From: Clostridium sp. CF012
GTDB lineage: Bacteria; Bacillota; Clostridia; Clostridiales; Clostridiaceae
Assembly (NCBI RefSeq): GCF_018861755.1
Contig: NZ_JAHLEF010000021.1
Coordinates: 16,241 to 80,240, forward strand
Reading direction: 5' to 3'
Length of the DNA stretch: 64,000 nt
The number at the start of each line of letters is the position of its first letter. Position 1 is the first letter of the stretch. The notes beneath the pieces are model-generated. The model saw only the letters and a program-made list of their open reading frames with translations. It made no database searches and had not been told where the DNA came from. Shown piece by piece: positions 18,761 through 27,220 of this stretch. Made by a program: the position numbers and the translations under genes.

Positions 18761-19417
18761 CTATATTATACTATCTACTACTTCTATACCATTTGATTGC
18801 ATTTCCCAGAGAGAAATAACTTTCATTAAATTCCCATCGTGGACTCCAAAATCAAAGGTTTCAACTGAGTCCACGGGAACTATAATTCTTCTGCACAGGT
18901 TCTTTTGATTGAAATATGTCTTTAAGGTTGTAGCAAAATGACTTATACAAATGTCAACTTCACAGCCTACAACGATATAATTTTCAATGTTCTCCTCGTT
19001 CTCATCAAGCCATACTTTAAATTCTGGTGCATGAAAACCATTAGTACTATTTTTAGATATCATTGTAGTATTACTATGAGAGGTAGCAGCTGCTTCCCTT
19101 AACTCTTTAATAAGCTCGGATTCTATGCTATCTTTCAAACAATGCTTAGCATAATTATTAAACTCCACTGAATTTTCATTATGCTGATCTAAAAAGAATA
19201 TTTTTTTAAACCCATTTGTTCTTTCGTTAATAGTTACTAAATTATTTATTATTTCTGTAACTCTTTGTGATGATAATGCACCTTGGTTTACAAATCCATT
19301 TACCATATCTATCACAATTAGTGCTGTTTTTTCTTTTGAAAGGTCTCCTAAATTAAGTATTTTACCACTTATTTCCTTTTCCATATCAAATATTTTATTT
19401 ATCATTAAAGCCATCAT
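18761..19417 (-). CDS. Isochorismatase-family cysteine hydrolase, probable nicotinamidase
   Basis: This 218-residue alpha/beta hydrolase has the family pattern: ALIVIDMVNGFVNQGAL with the catalytic Asp in VIDM, a conserved Lys further on, and VVGCEVDICISHFATTLK where the Cys of DICIS is the nucleophile (about residue 152). In this operon, between NrtR and PncB, its job is very probably nicotinamide deamidation to nicotinate, but the family also includes other amidohydrolases. It lies 23 bp upstream of pncB. The ATG start has an AGGAAGG ribosome binding site. Confidence 0.85.
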   Translation of the reverse strand: MMALMINKIFDMEKEISGKILNLGDLSKEKTALIVIDMVNGFVNQGALSSQRVTEIINNLVTINERTNGFKKIFFLDQHNENSVEFNNYAKHCLKDSIESELIKELREAAATSHSNTTMISKNSTNGFHAPEFKVWLDENEENIENYIVVGCEVDICISHFATTLKTYFNQKNLCRRIIVPVDSVETFDFGVHDGNLMKVISLWEMQSNGIEVVDSII

Positions 19418-19469
19418 ATAAAATACACCTTCCTATTTTTATACTTAAATTAGTATAATTCATTTTCCA

Positions 19470-20399
19470 TTATTCATCAAAAAAACTATGTTCCCAGCTT
19501 TCATTAAACCTATAGCAAATGGCAGGTCTTCCTGATGTCAATTTTTCCTTTTCAGTCTTTATTACCATTTTTTTAATTTTTCTTCTAAAATTAGCTCTTG
19601 AAAATGGCCTTTCTACATTTAATATCGATTCATAAACCTTTTGAATTTCTCTTAATGTAAAATATTCAGGTAAAAGAGTAAATGCTATAGGTGTATATTC
19701 TATTTTATTTTTTAATCTTTCAATAGCACAATATACTAAATCAATATGATCAAAGGCAAGTTCCTCTTTACTCCACGCTAAAAGCTCATATGAAGGTACT
19801 TTAATTGAAATAATACCATTATTAACAAATCGCTCAGTGACAAGATACCCTATCTTAACCTCACCATCATCAGAAACAAAAGTTAGATTGTAGGTATCAA
19901 CTCTCTCTATTCCTGAATTATTAGAGGAAATAAAATCTTTTCTTACAGTAAACCATTGTGCACAAGTAGCGTCATCTCCCGCTACTTCCTTAATATTAGT
20001 TTTATCTGCTAAGGCTAAATAAGCTATTGAAATAACTCTCATTCTTGGGTCTCTTTCTAATGAATCACCGAAAGTTTTTAACTGTTCAAAATATATACTC
20101 TCAACATTAGTTTCTTCCTTCAGCAGTCTATAGCAAGCGGTGCTTAAGGCTTCATTAATATGTATAAACCCTCCTGGAATAGCATAGCATCCCATGTATG
20201 GATGGTCTGCCCTTTTTATTAAAAGCAATTTAAGTGCTTTATCAGGGTCTTTTCCCTCTACGGGTACATCATCTACAGTAAAAAGTAGCATATCCACTGT
20301 ACTCGCTGCACTTTTATAATTCCCTGGTATATAACTTTCTAAAAATTCCTTTTCTGTTAACCCATCTTTATTTTTTACATCTATACTTCTCATAATCAT
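19470..20399 (-). CDS. nrtR: NrtR-type Nudix repressor of NAD metabolism
   Basis: This 309-residue protein joins an N-terminal Nudix domain (about 30-165) to a C-terminal winged helix. The Nudix box is recognisable (AIPGGFIHINEALSTACYRL, then EET), and the C-terminal part, KMVIKTEKEKLTSGRPAICY, is typical of the NrtR effector-DNA module. NrtR senses ADP-ribose and represses NAD salvage genes. It is the first gene of the nrtR-hydrolase-pncB unit and a palindromic operator candidate lies just upstream. The Nudix box keeps its EExxE-like residues only partly, so it may sense rather than hydrolyse. Confidence 0.9.
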   Translation of the reverse strand: MIMRSIDVKNKDGLTEKEFLESYIPGNYKSAASTVDMLLFTVDDVPVEGKDPDKALKLLLIKRADHPYMGCYAIPGGFIHINEALSTACYRLLKEETNVESIYFEQLKTFGDSLERDPRMRVISIAYLALADKTNIKEVAGDDATCAQWFTVRKDFISSNNSGIERVDTYNLTFVSDDGEVKIGYLVTERFVNNGIISIKVPSYELLAWSKEELAFDHIDLVYCAIERLKNKIEYTPIAFTLLPEYFTLREIQKVYESILNVERPFSRANFRRKIKKMVIKTEKEKLTSGRPAICYRFNESWEHSFFDE

Positions 20400-20453
20400 T
20401 TTTCCTTTCTTATCTGTTATTTGTTATTTTTATGACTATGCAAATCTCTTATT

Positions 20454-20501
20454 CTTTGTACTACTTTGATACTATCACCTTAGCACTATTATAGTACAAA
20501 G
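20454..20501. promoter_or_regulatory. Candidate NrtR operator and promoter of the NAD salvage operon
   Basis: A 10-bp inverted repeat, CTTTGTACTA and TAGTACAAAG, is separated by 28 bp. Between the arms lie a second symmetrical element, ACTAT-A-ATAGT, and a minus-strand TATAAT. It is 55-100 bp upstream of nrtR, the expected place for autoregulation. The remainder of 20400-20811 is AT-rich and holds, on the plus strand, a TATAAT-like box near 20770 ahead of the next gene. Confidence 0.5.
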
Positions 20502-20811
20502 TCAAGATATTTTACATTGTTTTCTATATTTAATAATGTGCTCAAAAGAAAAATAGACATATCATTTACTGTATTAAGTATCCTATAGCTATCTTGCATA
20601 AATCATACATTTTCAATTGGTTATTACAAACAAAATTATTGCGAATAAATTGAATTTATACATTATTCCTTATATTTAGATTTTATAGATGCTTTATTAA
20701 ATTAATATAAACTTATTATGAATTGTTGACTTTTCTATGTTATAACCTTTAAAACCTGCCTTTGTTTTAGTATAATAGTTATTATCCAGCTTAGTGAGGA
20801 GATGATAATTT

Positions 20812-21534
20812 ATGTATTGTTCTAAATGTGGCTATCAGTTAGAAGATGGCACGAATTTTTGCAGAAAATGTGGTAGTAAAAATATATATAATAATTTAAC
20901 ACCTAATGAAAAAAAATCAAACTTAGATTTAAATACTACTTCAAAAGAAACTAATAATATAGAAAATAACACTATAGAAATTAAGCCTAAAGAAGTTACT
21001 AGTAAGCGAGCTAATTCAAAAAAAATTGATACTAAACAAACTAAACCTAAAGGTTTTATTGTCCTTGGTATTTTAATACTATTATTATCTGTAGGCTTTG
21101 GTAGCTATTACATTTCGGTTACAAAATTTTTCTCTGATAATTCTAAAAAATTGGAGGATACAACGCCAAAAAGTAAGGTTACCCCTACTGATGCTCCCCC
21201 TAAAAAAGATGCTATTATAAAACCAGATGTTCCTGCACCTACAGATAAAACTGATATAAGCAACATGGATTCCCCTGATTATTATATCTTTCCTAAAAGC
21301 GGAAGTGAAAAGCTAATAGAAGCTGATGTTTCTAAATTAATCAAAGAAAACTTAACCTTAGCTAGAAATGAAATTTATGCTAGACATGGACTTGTATTTA
21401 AAGGTGAACAGTTTAAGAGCTATTTCAGTAAAAAATCTTGGTATACACCAAACCCTAACTTTAAAGGTTCTGATGGAGAACTAACTGATGTAGAAACATA
21501 TAATATACAATTAATTCTAAAATATGAAAATTAG
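20812..21534 (+). CDS. Zinc-ribbon membrane protein with YARHG domain
   Basis: This 240-residue protein begins with a zinc ribbon, CSKCGYQLEDGTNFCRKCG. A low-complexity Asn/Lys/Thr region, a transmembrane helix (about 84-104), a Pro/Asp-rich spacer and a C-terminal YARHG domain follow; the signature is LARNEIYARHGLVFK with SKKSWYTPNPNF. YARHG domains are extracellular and found in sporulating and clostridial surface proteins, while the zinc ribbon would face the cytoplasm. The start has a GTGAGGAGATGATA ribosome binding site. It stands alone, and no catalytic function is indicated. Confidence 0.85.
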   Translation: MYCSKCGYQLEDGTNFCRKCGSKNIYNNLTPNEKKSNLDLNTTSKETNNIENNTIEIKPKEVTSKRANSKKIDTKQTKPKGFIVLGILILLLSVGFGSYYISVTKFFSDNSKKLEDTTPKSKVTPTDAPPKKDAIIKPDVPAPTDKTDISNMDSPDYYIFPKSGSEKLIEADVSKLIKENLTLARNEIYARHGLVFKGEQFKSYFSKKSWYTPNPNFKGSDGELTDVETYNIQLILKYEN

Positions 21535-21673
21535 TCATATCATTCATTAAAGATTTACAATTTTGCCACCTCTTTGTCATTAAAATGTATTATCCTATAA
21601 ATACAGTATATTTTAAATTGAATATAAAGTTCACAAGTCACAAATAAAATATACATATTTGGAGGAAATAATA

Positions 21674-22471
21674 ATGAAAAAAATAAAAAAAAATAAATTT
21701 AATAAAATTGCTGCACTAGCAATCATAGTATCTGTATCTAGTTCAGGATCACCAGCTTATGCACTTACGACCTCAAATAATAAATCATCAAATACTAATA
21801 CTTCAAATTTACAACATTATAAAAATGGTGTTAATATTATAGGGAAATTAGATAACCTTGTTACCGCGGGCAGTATTAATAAATTCCAAAAGGCCGCTGT
21901 GATAAATTATCTTGTAACTTATAAACAACCAATGCCAAACTCAAATATTGATAAATTATCCACTACTGGAACAGTTACTAAAGCTGAAGAAGCTATTATA
22001 TCCAATCTTTTTGAAACTTATAACCTTTCTATTTCAAAAGCCATTAAGGATAATTTCAGCTCTAGGTTAGGCACACTTGTAGACTTAGACACTATTACCG
22101 AGTTCCAGAAAAAAGAAATTATGAATTTATATCCTACTTCTAAAACCGACACAGGGGAATTGCTAGATATTAATACCCTTGTTAGCAGTAACACTATAAC
22201 TAAAGATCAAGAAACTACTGTATTAAATAGCTTTATGTATTGTAAAAAATCAACCTCTAAAACTATTAATGACATTTTATTGTCCAAACTTGATAAGTTA
22301 ATTTCATTGGGAACTATCAATGCTGTTCAAAGGGCAGCTGTAATAAATCTTGCTAAAATTCCCAATAATGATTCACAAAAACTAGAATTGCATAGAAGGC
22401 TAGATACCCTTGTCGCTGTAGGCACAATAACTAAAGACAATGAGAGCAAAATAATAAATGCTTTAGTTTAA
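21674..22471 (+). CDS. Secreted protein with six short repeats
   Basis: This protein of about 265 residues begins with a charged N-terminus (MKKIKKNKFNK), a hydrophobic core and SPAYA as a likely signal-peptidase site. An Asn/Ser-rich linker follows. The rest consists of six degenerate repeats of about 25-45 residues on the theme LdxLVxxGTITkxQxxAIxN; examples are LDNLVTAGSINKFQKAAVIN, LGTLVDLDTITEFQKKEIMN, LDKLISLGTINAVQRAAVIN and LDTLVAVGTITKDNESKIIN. Each looks like a helix-loop-helix. I do not recognise the family. A GGAGG ribosome binding site lies 8 bases before the ATG at 21674, which decides the start. Confidence 0.7.
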   Translation: MKKIKKNKFNKIAALAIIVSVSSSGSPAYALTTSNNKSSNTNTSNLQHYKNGVNIIGKLDNLVTAGSINKFQKAAVINYLVTYKQPMPNSNIDKLSTTGTVTKAEEAIISNLFETYNLSISKAIKDNFSSRLGTLVDLDTITEFQKKEIMNLYPTSKTDTGELLDINTLVSSNTITKDQETTVLNSFMYCKKSTSKTINDILLSKLDKLISLGTINAVQRAAVINLAKIPNNDSQKLELHRRLDTLVAVGTITKDNESKIINALV

Positions 22472-22489
22472 AGTAAATAAAATAATGTA

Positions 22490-22518
22490 TTGACATATAT
22501 ATGCATAGATGATAATAT
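22490..22518 (+). promoter_or_regulatory. Promoter of the tRNA-Leu gene
   Basis: TTGACA at 22490-22495 and TAATAT at 22513-22518 are 17 bp apart, about 40 bp upstream of the mature tRNA. Confidence 0.65.
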
Positions 22519-22557
22519 AATTTATGTTGATGGAACGTTTTCATTAACGTCATCTAT

Positions 22558-22642
22558 GCAGATGTGGCGGAATTGGCAGACGCACTAGACTTAGGATCTA
22601 GCGCTTTACGGCGTGCAGGTTCAATTCCTGTCATCTGCACCA
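22558..22642 (+). tRNA. tRNA-Leu (anticodon UAG)
   Basis: This 85-nt tRNA has the acceptor stem GCAGATG/CATCTGC, a CCA end encoded in the DNA, and an anticodon stem CTAGA/TCTAG around CTTAGGA, which gives anticodon UAG. A long variable arm, as expected for leucine tRNA, and a TTC-type T loop (GGTTCAATTCC) are present. Promoter and terminator are adjacent, so it is a single-gene unit. Confidence 0.97.
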
Positions 22643-22644
22643 AA

Positions 22645-22674
22645 AAAGCATTCATTTTATGAATGCTTTTTTTT
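22645..22674. terminator. Terminator between tRNA-Leu and the MBL-fold gene
   Basis: AAAGCATTCA pairs with TGAATGCTTT around TTTTA and is flanked by A and T runs. It ends the tRNA transcript on the plus strand and can also serve the converging minus-strand gene whose stop it touches. Confidence 0.85.
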
Positions 22675-23617
22675 ATTCTTCTTTATCATCTACGTATAAA
22701 CAGGTATCCGGTGTCCTTGCCACGTGGATGGCACTATATTTTAGAAATCCCTCATCCATATTTAACTCTAGCATTCCTGTTTCATTTAAATATTCAACAT
22801 AGGACCTTAGCATTCTTACTATGATGGTATATCTATATCTGCTTTTTATATGAATATTAAAACTTTCAATGACAGCTTTCAGGATATCTTCCATTGTCAT
22901 AGAACCCTGTATAACATTATATATTGTTGATGCTCGAGCCTTATAGAAATTTATATTATCAGTTATCAGTTCTGTAATATCATCATACATACCTTTGTGC
23001 GCCACTACATATTTGCTATATTTAAAATCATAAAGCTTTACTTTACTTTTCAAATCCTCACTAAGGATATAGGCGTAGGGCATTTTAGCACCCCTCATAA
23101 CTTCATAGCTTATAAGACTATCTGCTAGATACGCAACATCATCAGGAGTAATGATACATATATGTGCCGGACTGTGACCTGGTGTATGAACAACCTTAAA
23201 TTTACTCCCCCGAACTGCTATACTATCCTGGTTATTCAAAATCATAATGTCTGTTTCACAAACCATATGTCCAAAATGCTCTGTAACTTCAGTTAATGTT
23301 TGGCTATTATAATAAAGCTTGAGATTGACTGTGGAACTGCAAATAAGAGCTTCATAGGCTGGCATAGCTATAATACAGTTGTATTTTTTCTTGAAAAATG
23401 TATTATTGCCTATATGGTCTATATGAGCATGAGTACATATTATAGCAACTACCTTAAAATTGTTTTCTTCTAGAAGCTTATCTATTCCTTCTCTTTCTCC
23501 TTCTGCCCAACCTGAATCCAACATAATAATTTCCTCATGATTAATTTTATAAAAAGGTATGTACGTCATACCCGTATCAATACAAAATGTATTTCCCTTT
23601 ATTTCTTTTATTTTCAT
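22673..23617 (-). CDS. MBL-fold metallohydrolase
   Basis: This 314-residue metallo-beta-lactamase-fold hydrolase has the dinuclear metal motif THAHIDHIGNN near residue 61, further ligands in HTPGHSPAHIC and an Asp in LADSLI, and His in AHKGMYDD near the end of the core. A helical C-terminal region of about 80 residues (MEDILKAVIESF...) resembles the winged-helix-like tail of some members. The substrate is not predictable; glyoxalase-II-like thioesterase or lactonase activities are all possible. It is monocistronic, with no strong ribosome binding site visible ahead of the ATG. Confidence 0.8.
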   Translation of the reverse strand: MKIKEIKGNTFCIDTGMTYIPFYKINHEEIIMLDSGWAEGEREGIDKLLEENNFKVVAIICTHAHIDHIGNNTFFKKKYNCIIAMPAYEALICSSTVNLKLYYNSQTLTEVTEHFGHMVCETDIMILNNQDSIAVRGSKFKVVHTPGHSPAHICIITPDDVAYLADSLISYEVMRGAKMPYAYILSEDLKSKVKLYDFKYSKYVVAHKGMYDDITELITDNINFYKARASTIYNVIQGSMTMEDILKAVIESFNIHIKSRYRYTIIVRMLRSYVEYLNETGMLELNMDEGFLKYSAIHVARTPDTCLYVDDKEE

Positions 23618-23790
23618 ATATTATATTTAGCGATAGTGTAGTTACAAGTACACAAAAACACCAAATAGTCACTTCCCTTCTTTTTATGAGCTTTTATTTT
23701 ATTATTAACTAAAGTTTTCTTTTTTAGTAAAATTACTATAATATTTAGAAATAACGATAAATATATCAGAGTATAGAACGATGTATGATA

Positions 23791-23826
23791 TAGTGGATTA
23801 ATCCGTTACTTCGGATTAATCCACTA
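23791..23826. terminator. Long perfect hairpin at the end of ppaX
   Basis: A 15-bp perfect stem, TAGTGGATTAATCCG with CGGATTAATCCACTA around TTACTT, covers the last codons of the phosphatase gene. The minus-strand side is not followed by a T run, so it may protect the 3' end or work together with Rho. On the plus strand ATTTTT follows. Confidence 0.5.
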
Positions 23827-24463
23827 ATTTTTCAACCAATGACACCAGTTCTTCCATGCTATTTACAACATAATCAGGTTCATACTTAAGGAGCATATCC
23901 ATAGGTAGTGCACTCCAACCAACAAGCACAGACGCAATTCCTGCATTTTTTCCGCACAAAATATCATAGGGACTATCTCCCACAAGTAAGGTTTCCTCTG
24001 GTTTTCCTCCCAATTCTTTTAAAGCCATTAATGCTGGGGTAGGGTCTGGCTTATGTACATCCGTACTATCTGCTCCTACAATAGTTTCAAAATAATCCTT
24101 AAGTCCGAAATGGTTTAATCCCCTCAAGGCGGAATCATTTAAACGAGAAGTGACAATTCCAAGCTTATAGCCTTGCCTATGAAGCTCTATTACCCCTTCC
24201 TTTATCCCGCTATGGATGGAAATTAACTTTTCAAAATTTCCAATTTGAAAATCACGATAGGTTTTAATCCCCTCAACTCCTGCATCCCCAAGCTCTCTAT
24301 CTAATGTAACTTTTAAAATTTCCCCAAAGTTTTTGATAATCTCCACGTTATTCACTTGTTTGTTTAAGTGTTTTTGATAAGTATGTTTAAATGATTGTAT
24401 AATTAATTCATTTGTATCTAACAAAGTCCCATCCAAATCAAACAAAATATTTCTAATAGCCAT
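23816..24463 (-). CDS. HAD-family pyrophosphatase/phosphatase, PpaX-like
   Basis: The HAD motif I of this 215-residue enzyme is FDLDGTLLDT at the N-terminus. Motif II lies in GIVTSRLND, motif III in KPDPTPALMALKELGG, and motif IV in LLVGDSPYDILCG. The cap is a small four-helix insertion. PpaX in Bacillus hydrolyses the pyrophosphate released by HPr kinase/phosphorylase; no hpr genes are in this window, so a broader phosphatase role is possible. An AAAAAGGAGAAA ribosome binding site precedes the ATG. Confidence 0.75.
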   Translation of the reverse strand: MAIRNILFDLDGTLLDTNELIIQSFKHTYQKHLNKQVNNVEIIKNFGEILKVTLDRELGDAGVEGIKTYRDFQIGNFEKLISIHSGIKEGVIELHRQGYKLGIVTSRLNDSALRGLNHFGLKDYFETIVGADSTDVHKPDPTPALMALKELGGKPEETLLVGDSPYDILCGKNAGIASVLVGWSALPMDMLLKYEPDYVVNSMEELVSLVEKLVD

Positions 24464-24544
24464 AAATTTTTCTCCTTTTTAACTCTAATATCAGAGTTAC
24501 TATGATATTTTATATTTATTCTCAATCTCTTATTTGCATTTGTT

Positions 24545-25504
24545 TTAAAAATTCTTATAGGCCTTATATCCTTCAATAGGTTCTGCTTCTTTAACTCCTC
24601 TTAATACTGCTTCTTCTACTACTCTAGCAGCTAATAATCCTACAAGATTCACATCCACTTCAATCTCTCCTGTTCCAAGCGCAAATATAGTATCCCCATC
24701 AAACATGGTATGAGAAGGTCTCATTGTTCTAGCATATCCATCCTGTGCCATAGATGCAATTTTCTTTGCCTGAGCTTTTGTAAGCTTAGCATTAGTTACC
24801 ACAATACCAATGGTAGTATTCATAATAAATGGATTCTCTAATTCACCATACCCACTTATAATCAATTCTTCTGAATTAACAAACCCATCCTTAGAATCAT
24901 TTAATGTTCCTACAATTATAGTACCAGTCTTTGGATCCACTACATCACCCATGCAATTAACAGCTACTACTACGCCTACCTTTAAATCGCGTACTTGCAC
25001 GGCATAGGTTGAAAGGCCACCCTTCATAGAAAATTCTGATCCTTTATATTTCCCAACAGTTGCCCCTAGTCCGGCTCCTACATTACCATATATCTCCTTT
25101 TCATTTTCTGAATTAACACAGGCTTCATAGCCCATCTTTCTATCTGGTCTTACCTTACTATCACCAATACTTAAGTCATATAACACTGCTCCTGTTACTA
25201 TAGGTATCTTTGTTAATCCCGCCTTAAAACCAATATCCTTCTCTTCTAAATACTCCATTATTCCAGTAGCTACATCAAGTCCAAAGGCACTACCTCCTGA
25301 AATAAAAACTCCATGAACCACATCTACAAGATTAACTGGATCTAGAAGGTCTGTCTCTCTTGTGCATGGAGCCCCACCTCTAACATCTACTCCTGCAGTT
25401 ACACCCTCTTTTGCAATAACAACAGTACAACCTGTTACAGCTTTTTCATTTTTTGCATGCCCTAGTTTAAATCCCTCTATCTCATTAAAACTAATTTCTC
25501 TCAA
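24545..25504 (-). CDS. P1 family (DmpA-type) peptidase
   Basis: This 319-residue member of the P1 self-processing aminopeptidase family contains the conserved HGVFISGGSAFGLD, NVGAGLGATVGKYKGSE, and the region MNTTIGIVVTNAKLTK where DmpA-type enzymes cleave themselves and expose their nucleophile. Members hydrolyse small N-terminal or beta-peptides in the cytoplasm. The start is a TTG with AAAGGGTG upstream. It lies downstream of the SEC-C gene and upstream of ppaX with short gaps, so the three might be cotranscribed. Confidence 0.85.
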   Translation of the reverse strand: MREISFNEIEGFKLGHAKNEKAVTGCTVVIAKEGVTAGVDVRGGAPCTRETDLLDPVNLVDVVHGVFISGGSAFGLDVATGIMEYLEEKDIGFKAGLTKIPIVTGAVLYDLSIGDSKVRPDRKMGYEACVNSENEKEIYGNVGAGLGATVGKYKGSEFSMKGGLSTYAVQVRDLKVGVVVAVNCMGDVVDPKTGTIIVGTLNDSKDGFVNSEELIISGYGELENPFIMNTTIGIVVTNAKLTKAQAKKIASMAQDGYARTMRPSHTMFDGDTIFALGTGEIEVDVNLVGLLAARVVEEAVLRGVKEAEPIEGYKAYKNF

Positions 25505-25537
25505 GTGAATACACCCTTTCTTTAGAAATTCAGGAAA

Positions 25538-26731
25538 CTATTTCAAACAGCAATTCTTATATTTTTTACCACTTCCACAAGGACAAGGATCATTTCTACC
25601 AATTTTAGTATTTAAAGCCTGCTTAGTATTATCTGGAACGGACTGCAGTTGACTTTTTTCTGCATTACGTACCTGAGTTGGACTATGCCCTTTTAAATAC
25701 CATTGAATAGAATTATTATAAACCGAAGTAAATATCTCTGCCACTTGATTTAGCTGTTCTAAATCTTCCATTTCAAAACTCGATAAAAATTCTTTTAATA
25801 TCTCATTAAAATCATATCCGATTTTAAAATTAAATTTAATGCCTTCAATGTATCCCATAACTTGCTGTTTTGAAACTTCAAAATTATCACACAGATAATT
25901 AATTAGTTTTCTATCATATTCGTTCCACTCCACGAAATCAACTTTAGAGGCTTCTATTACTTGCTTTTCAGTAAGAGAAAAATAATCTAAATTGCTTTTC
26001 ATTTTATGCTGAGAAATTAACTCATCTATACTCCTAATATCTTCTAAATACCAGTAATCCTTATGAAAATTCACTTCATTATCTTTTATGGAACTTTCAT
26101 ATATAATATTAAAAATATTAACCATACCCAAGTCTTTTTTAATATAATTAGTTATCATATCATAGGTTTTATGGGAAGGTATTGCACCATAATAAAATAA
26201 AAGCCCTCTTAAAAGCATATTTACCTTTTCATTTTGCTTTATTGCACCCACAATGGTTATGTCGTTTATTAATGAATTAATACCTTCTAATATATCTTCA
26301 GGTATAAAAATATAATTTTGATCATTGTTATCTTTAAAGCAGCCTATTATACCAAATCGTTTTAAGTAAGAAAAGCCCTTAAATAACTCCTCTTTATATT
26401 TTAATATCCCCTTATGTTTTACCATGTTTTTAACTAATTTATATTCAATATCAGTAAATTTTTTTAATATTTCTGAGAGTAATCCTTTAATATTACCCTC
26501 AAGAGCCTCAGCAAGCTTTTGCTTATTTAATGAGCTGATACCTGAAATATGTAAATCTTTCCTTATATCATCTAAATCATTTTTAGTATATGTAGCAAGA
26601 GTTTCATTTAATGAAACCTGTTTGTTTAAGTTTGAAAAGCCTTTATAAAAGCTTTTAATTCTTAATTCTTCTAAATATTCAATAGAGTGCTTAAAGTTGT
26701 TTATTAAATTATCTAGTTGATTACGGTTCAT
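25538..26731 (-). CDS. SEC-C motif protein
   Basis: This 397-residue, mostly helical protein ends with the SEC-C zinc motif, GRNDPCPCGSGKKYKNCCLK. That motif occurs as a zinc-binding tail on SecA and many unrelated proteins. The preceding 370 residues are rich in Lys, Asn and Ile and do not match a family I know. The upstream promoter region is shared, base for base over long stretches, with the DUF1186 gene at 36268, suggesting common control. The start ATG has GGTGGTGATA in front of it. Confidence 0.7.
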   Translation of the reverse strand: MNRNQLDNLINNFKHSIEYLEELRIKSFYKGFSNLNKQVSLNETLATYTKNDLDDIRKDLHISGISSLNKQKLAEALEGNIKGLLSEILKKFTDIEYKLVKNMVKHKGILKYKEELFKGFSYLKRFGIIGCFKDNNDQNYIFIPEDILEGINSLINDITIVGAIKQNEKVNMLLRGLLFYYGAIPSHKTYDMITNYIKKDLGMVNIFNIIYESSIKDNEVNFHKDYWYLEDIRSIDELISQHKMKSNLDYFSLTEKQVIEASKVDFVEWNEYDRKLINYLCDNFEVSKQQVMGYIEGIKFNFKIGYDFNEILKEFLSSFEMEDLEQLNQVAEIFTSVYNNSIQWYLKGHSPTQVRNAEKSQLQSVPDNTKQALNTKIGRNDPCPCGSGKKYKNCCLK

Positions 26732-26750
26732 TTATATCACCACCAATTAC

Positions 26751-26815
26751 TTTATTATATCGTTTTTTCTTACCTTATGCACTATTTACCTAAACACTAC
26801 AATTAGTATTCTATA
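26751..26815 (-). promoter_or_regulatory. Promoter module shared with 36362-36425 (copy 1)
   Basis: On the minus strand a GTTTAGGTAAATAGTGCA block precedes AAGAAAA and GATATAATAAAG. The TATAAT box is at 26754-26759. The same block, in the same order and spacing, stands before the DUF1186 gene. No canonical -35 element is present; the conserved block occupies that position, which suggests an activator or an alternative sigma factor. Confidence 0.6.
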
Positions 26816-26893
26816 AAACCAATTCAAATCCAACACCATTTTTTTGAATTTTTAACTATTCACACAATATTAATTATTATTTAAAAATAACTC

Positions 26894-27206
26894 TTTACAA
26901 ATACATATTACCATGTTATTATATATTTACAAACAAGATTTAAACCAATATAAAAAGTGGAAATGATTCCACTTAGATATTTACTTTCATTAGAGATACA
27001 AAATAATTTGCTAATAGAAAGGGGATAGTCCAATGGTCCATATTAAATTTTTAGAGGGTAGTACAAATTTATAAGTAAGAGGTCTTTAAGATATGTAAAA
27101 GACATAGAACAATACTTTAATTGAAAAAATAATTACTATGCTCGACTTAGTTAAAAATTAAATATAGTATATATTAAAAGGTAGTTCGTAAAATGAACTA
27201 CCTTTT
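26894..27206 (+). ncRNA. Candidate small RNA or leader-peptide transcript
   Basis: TTTACA (26894-26899) and TATTAT (26917-26922) are 17 bp apart and form a good promoter. A hairpin, AAGTGGAA-ATGA-TTCCACTT, lies at 26955-26974. A 13-codon reading frame (27033-27074, MVHIKFLEGSTNL) has AAAGGGG eight bases upstream. A strong terminator, AGGTAGTTC with GAACTACCT followed by T6, ends at 27206. No longer gene is present on either strand, so a short RNA of about 280 nt or a small-peptide unit is the most economical reading. Confidence 0.4.
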
Positions 27207-27220
27207 TTCTGTTGCATATT

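Noticed and set aside
27033..27074. A 13-codon coding gene
   Set aside because: It has a good ribosome binding site but is too short to support as a protein without conservation; recorded inside the RNA candidate instead.
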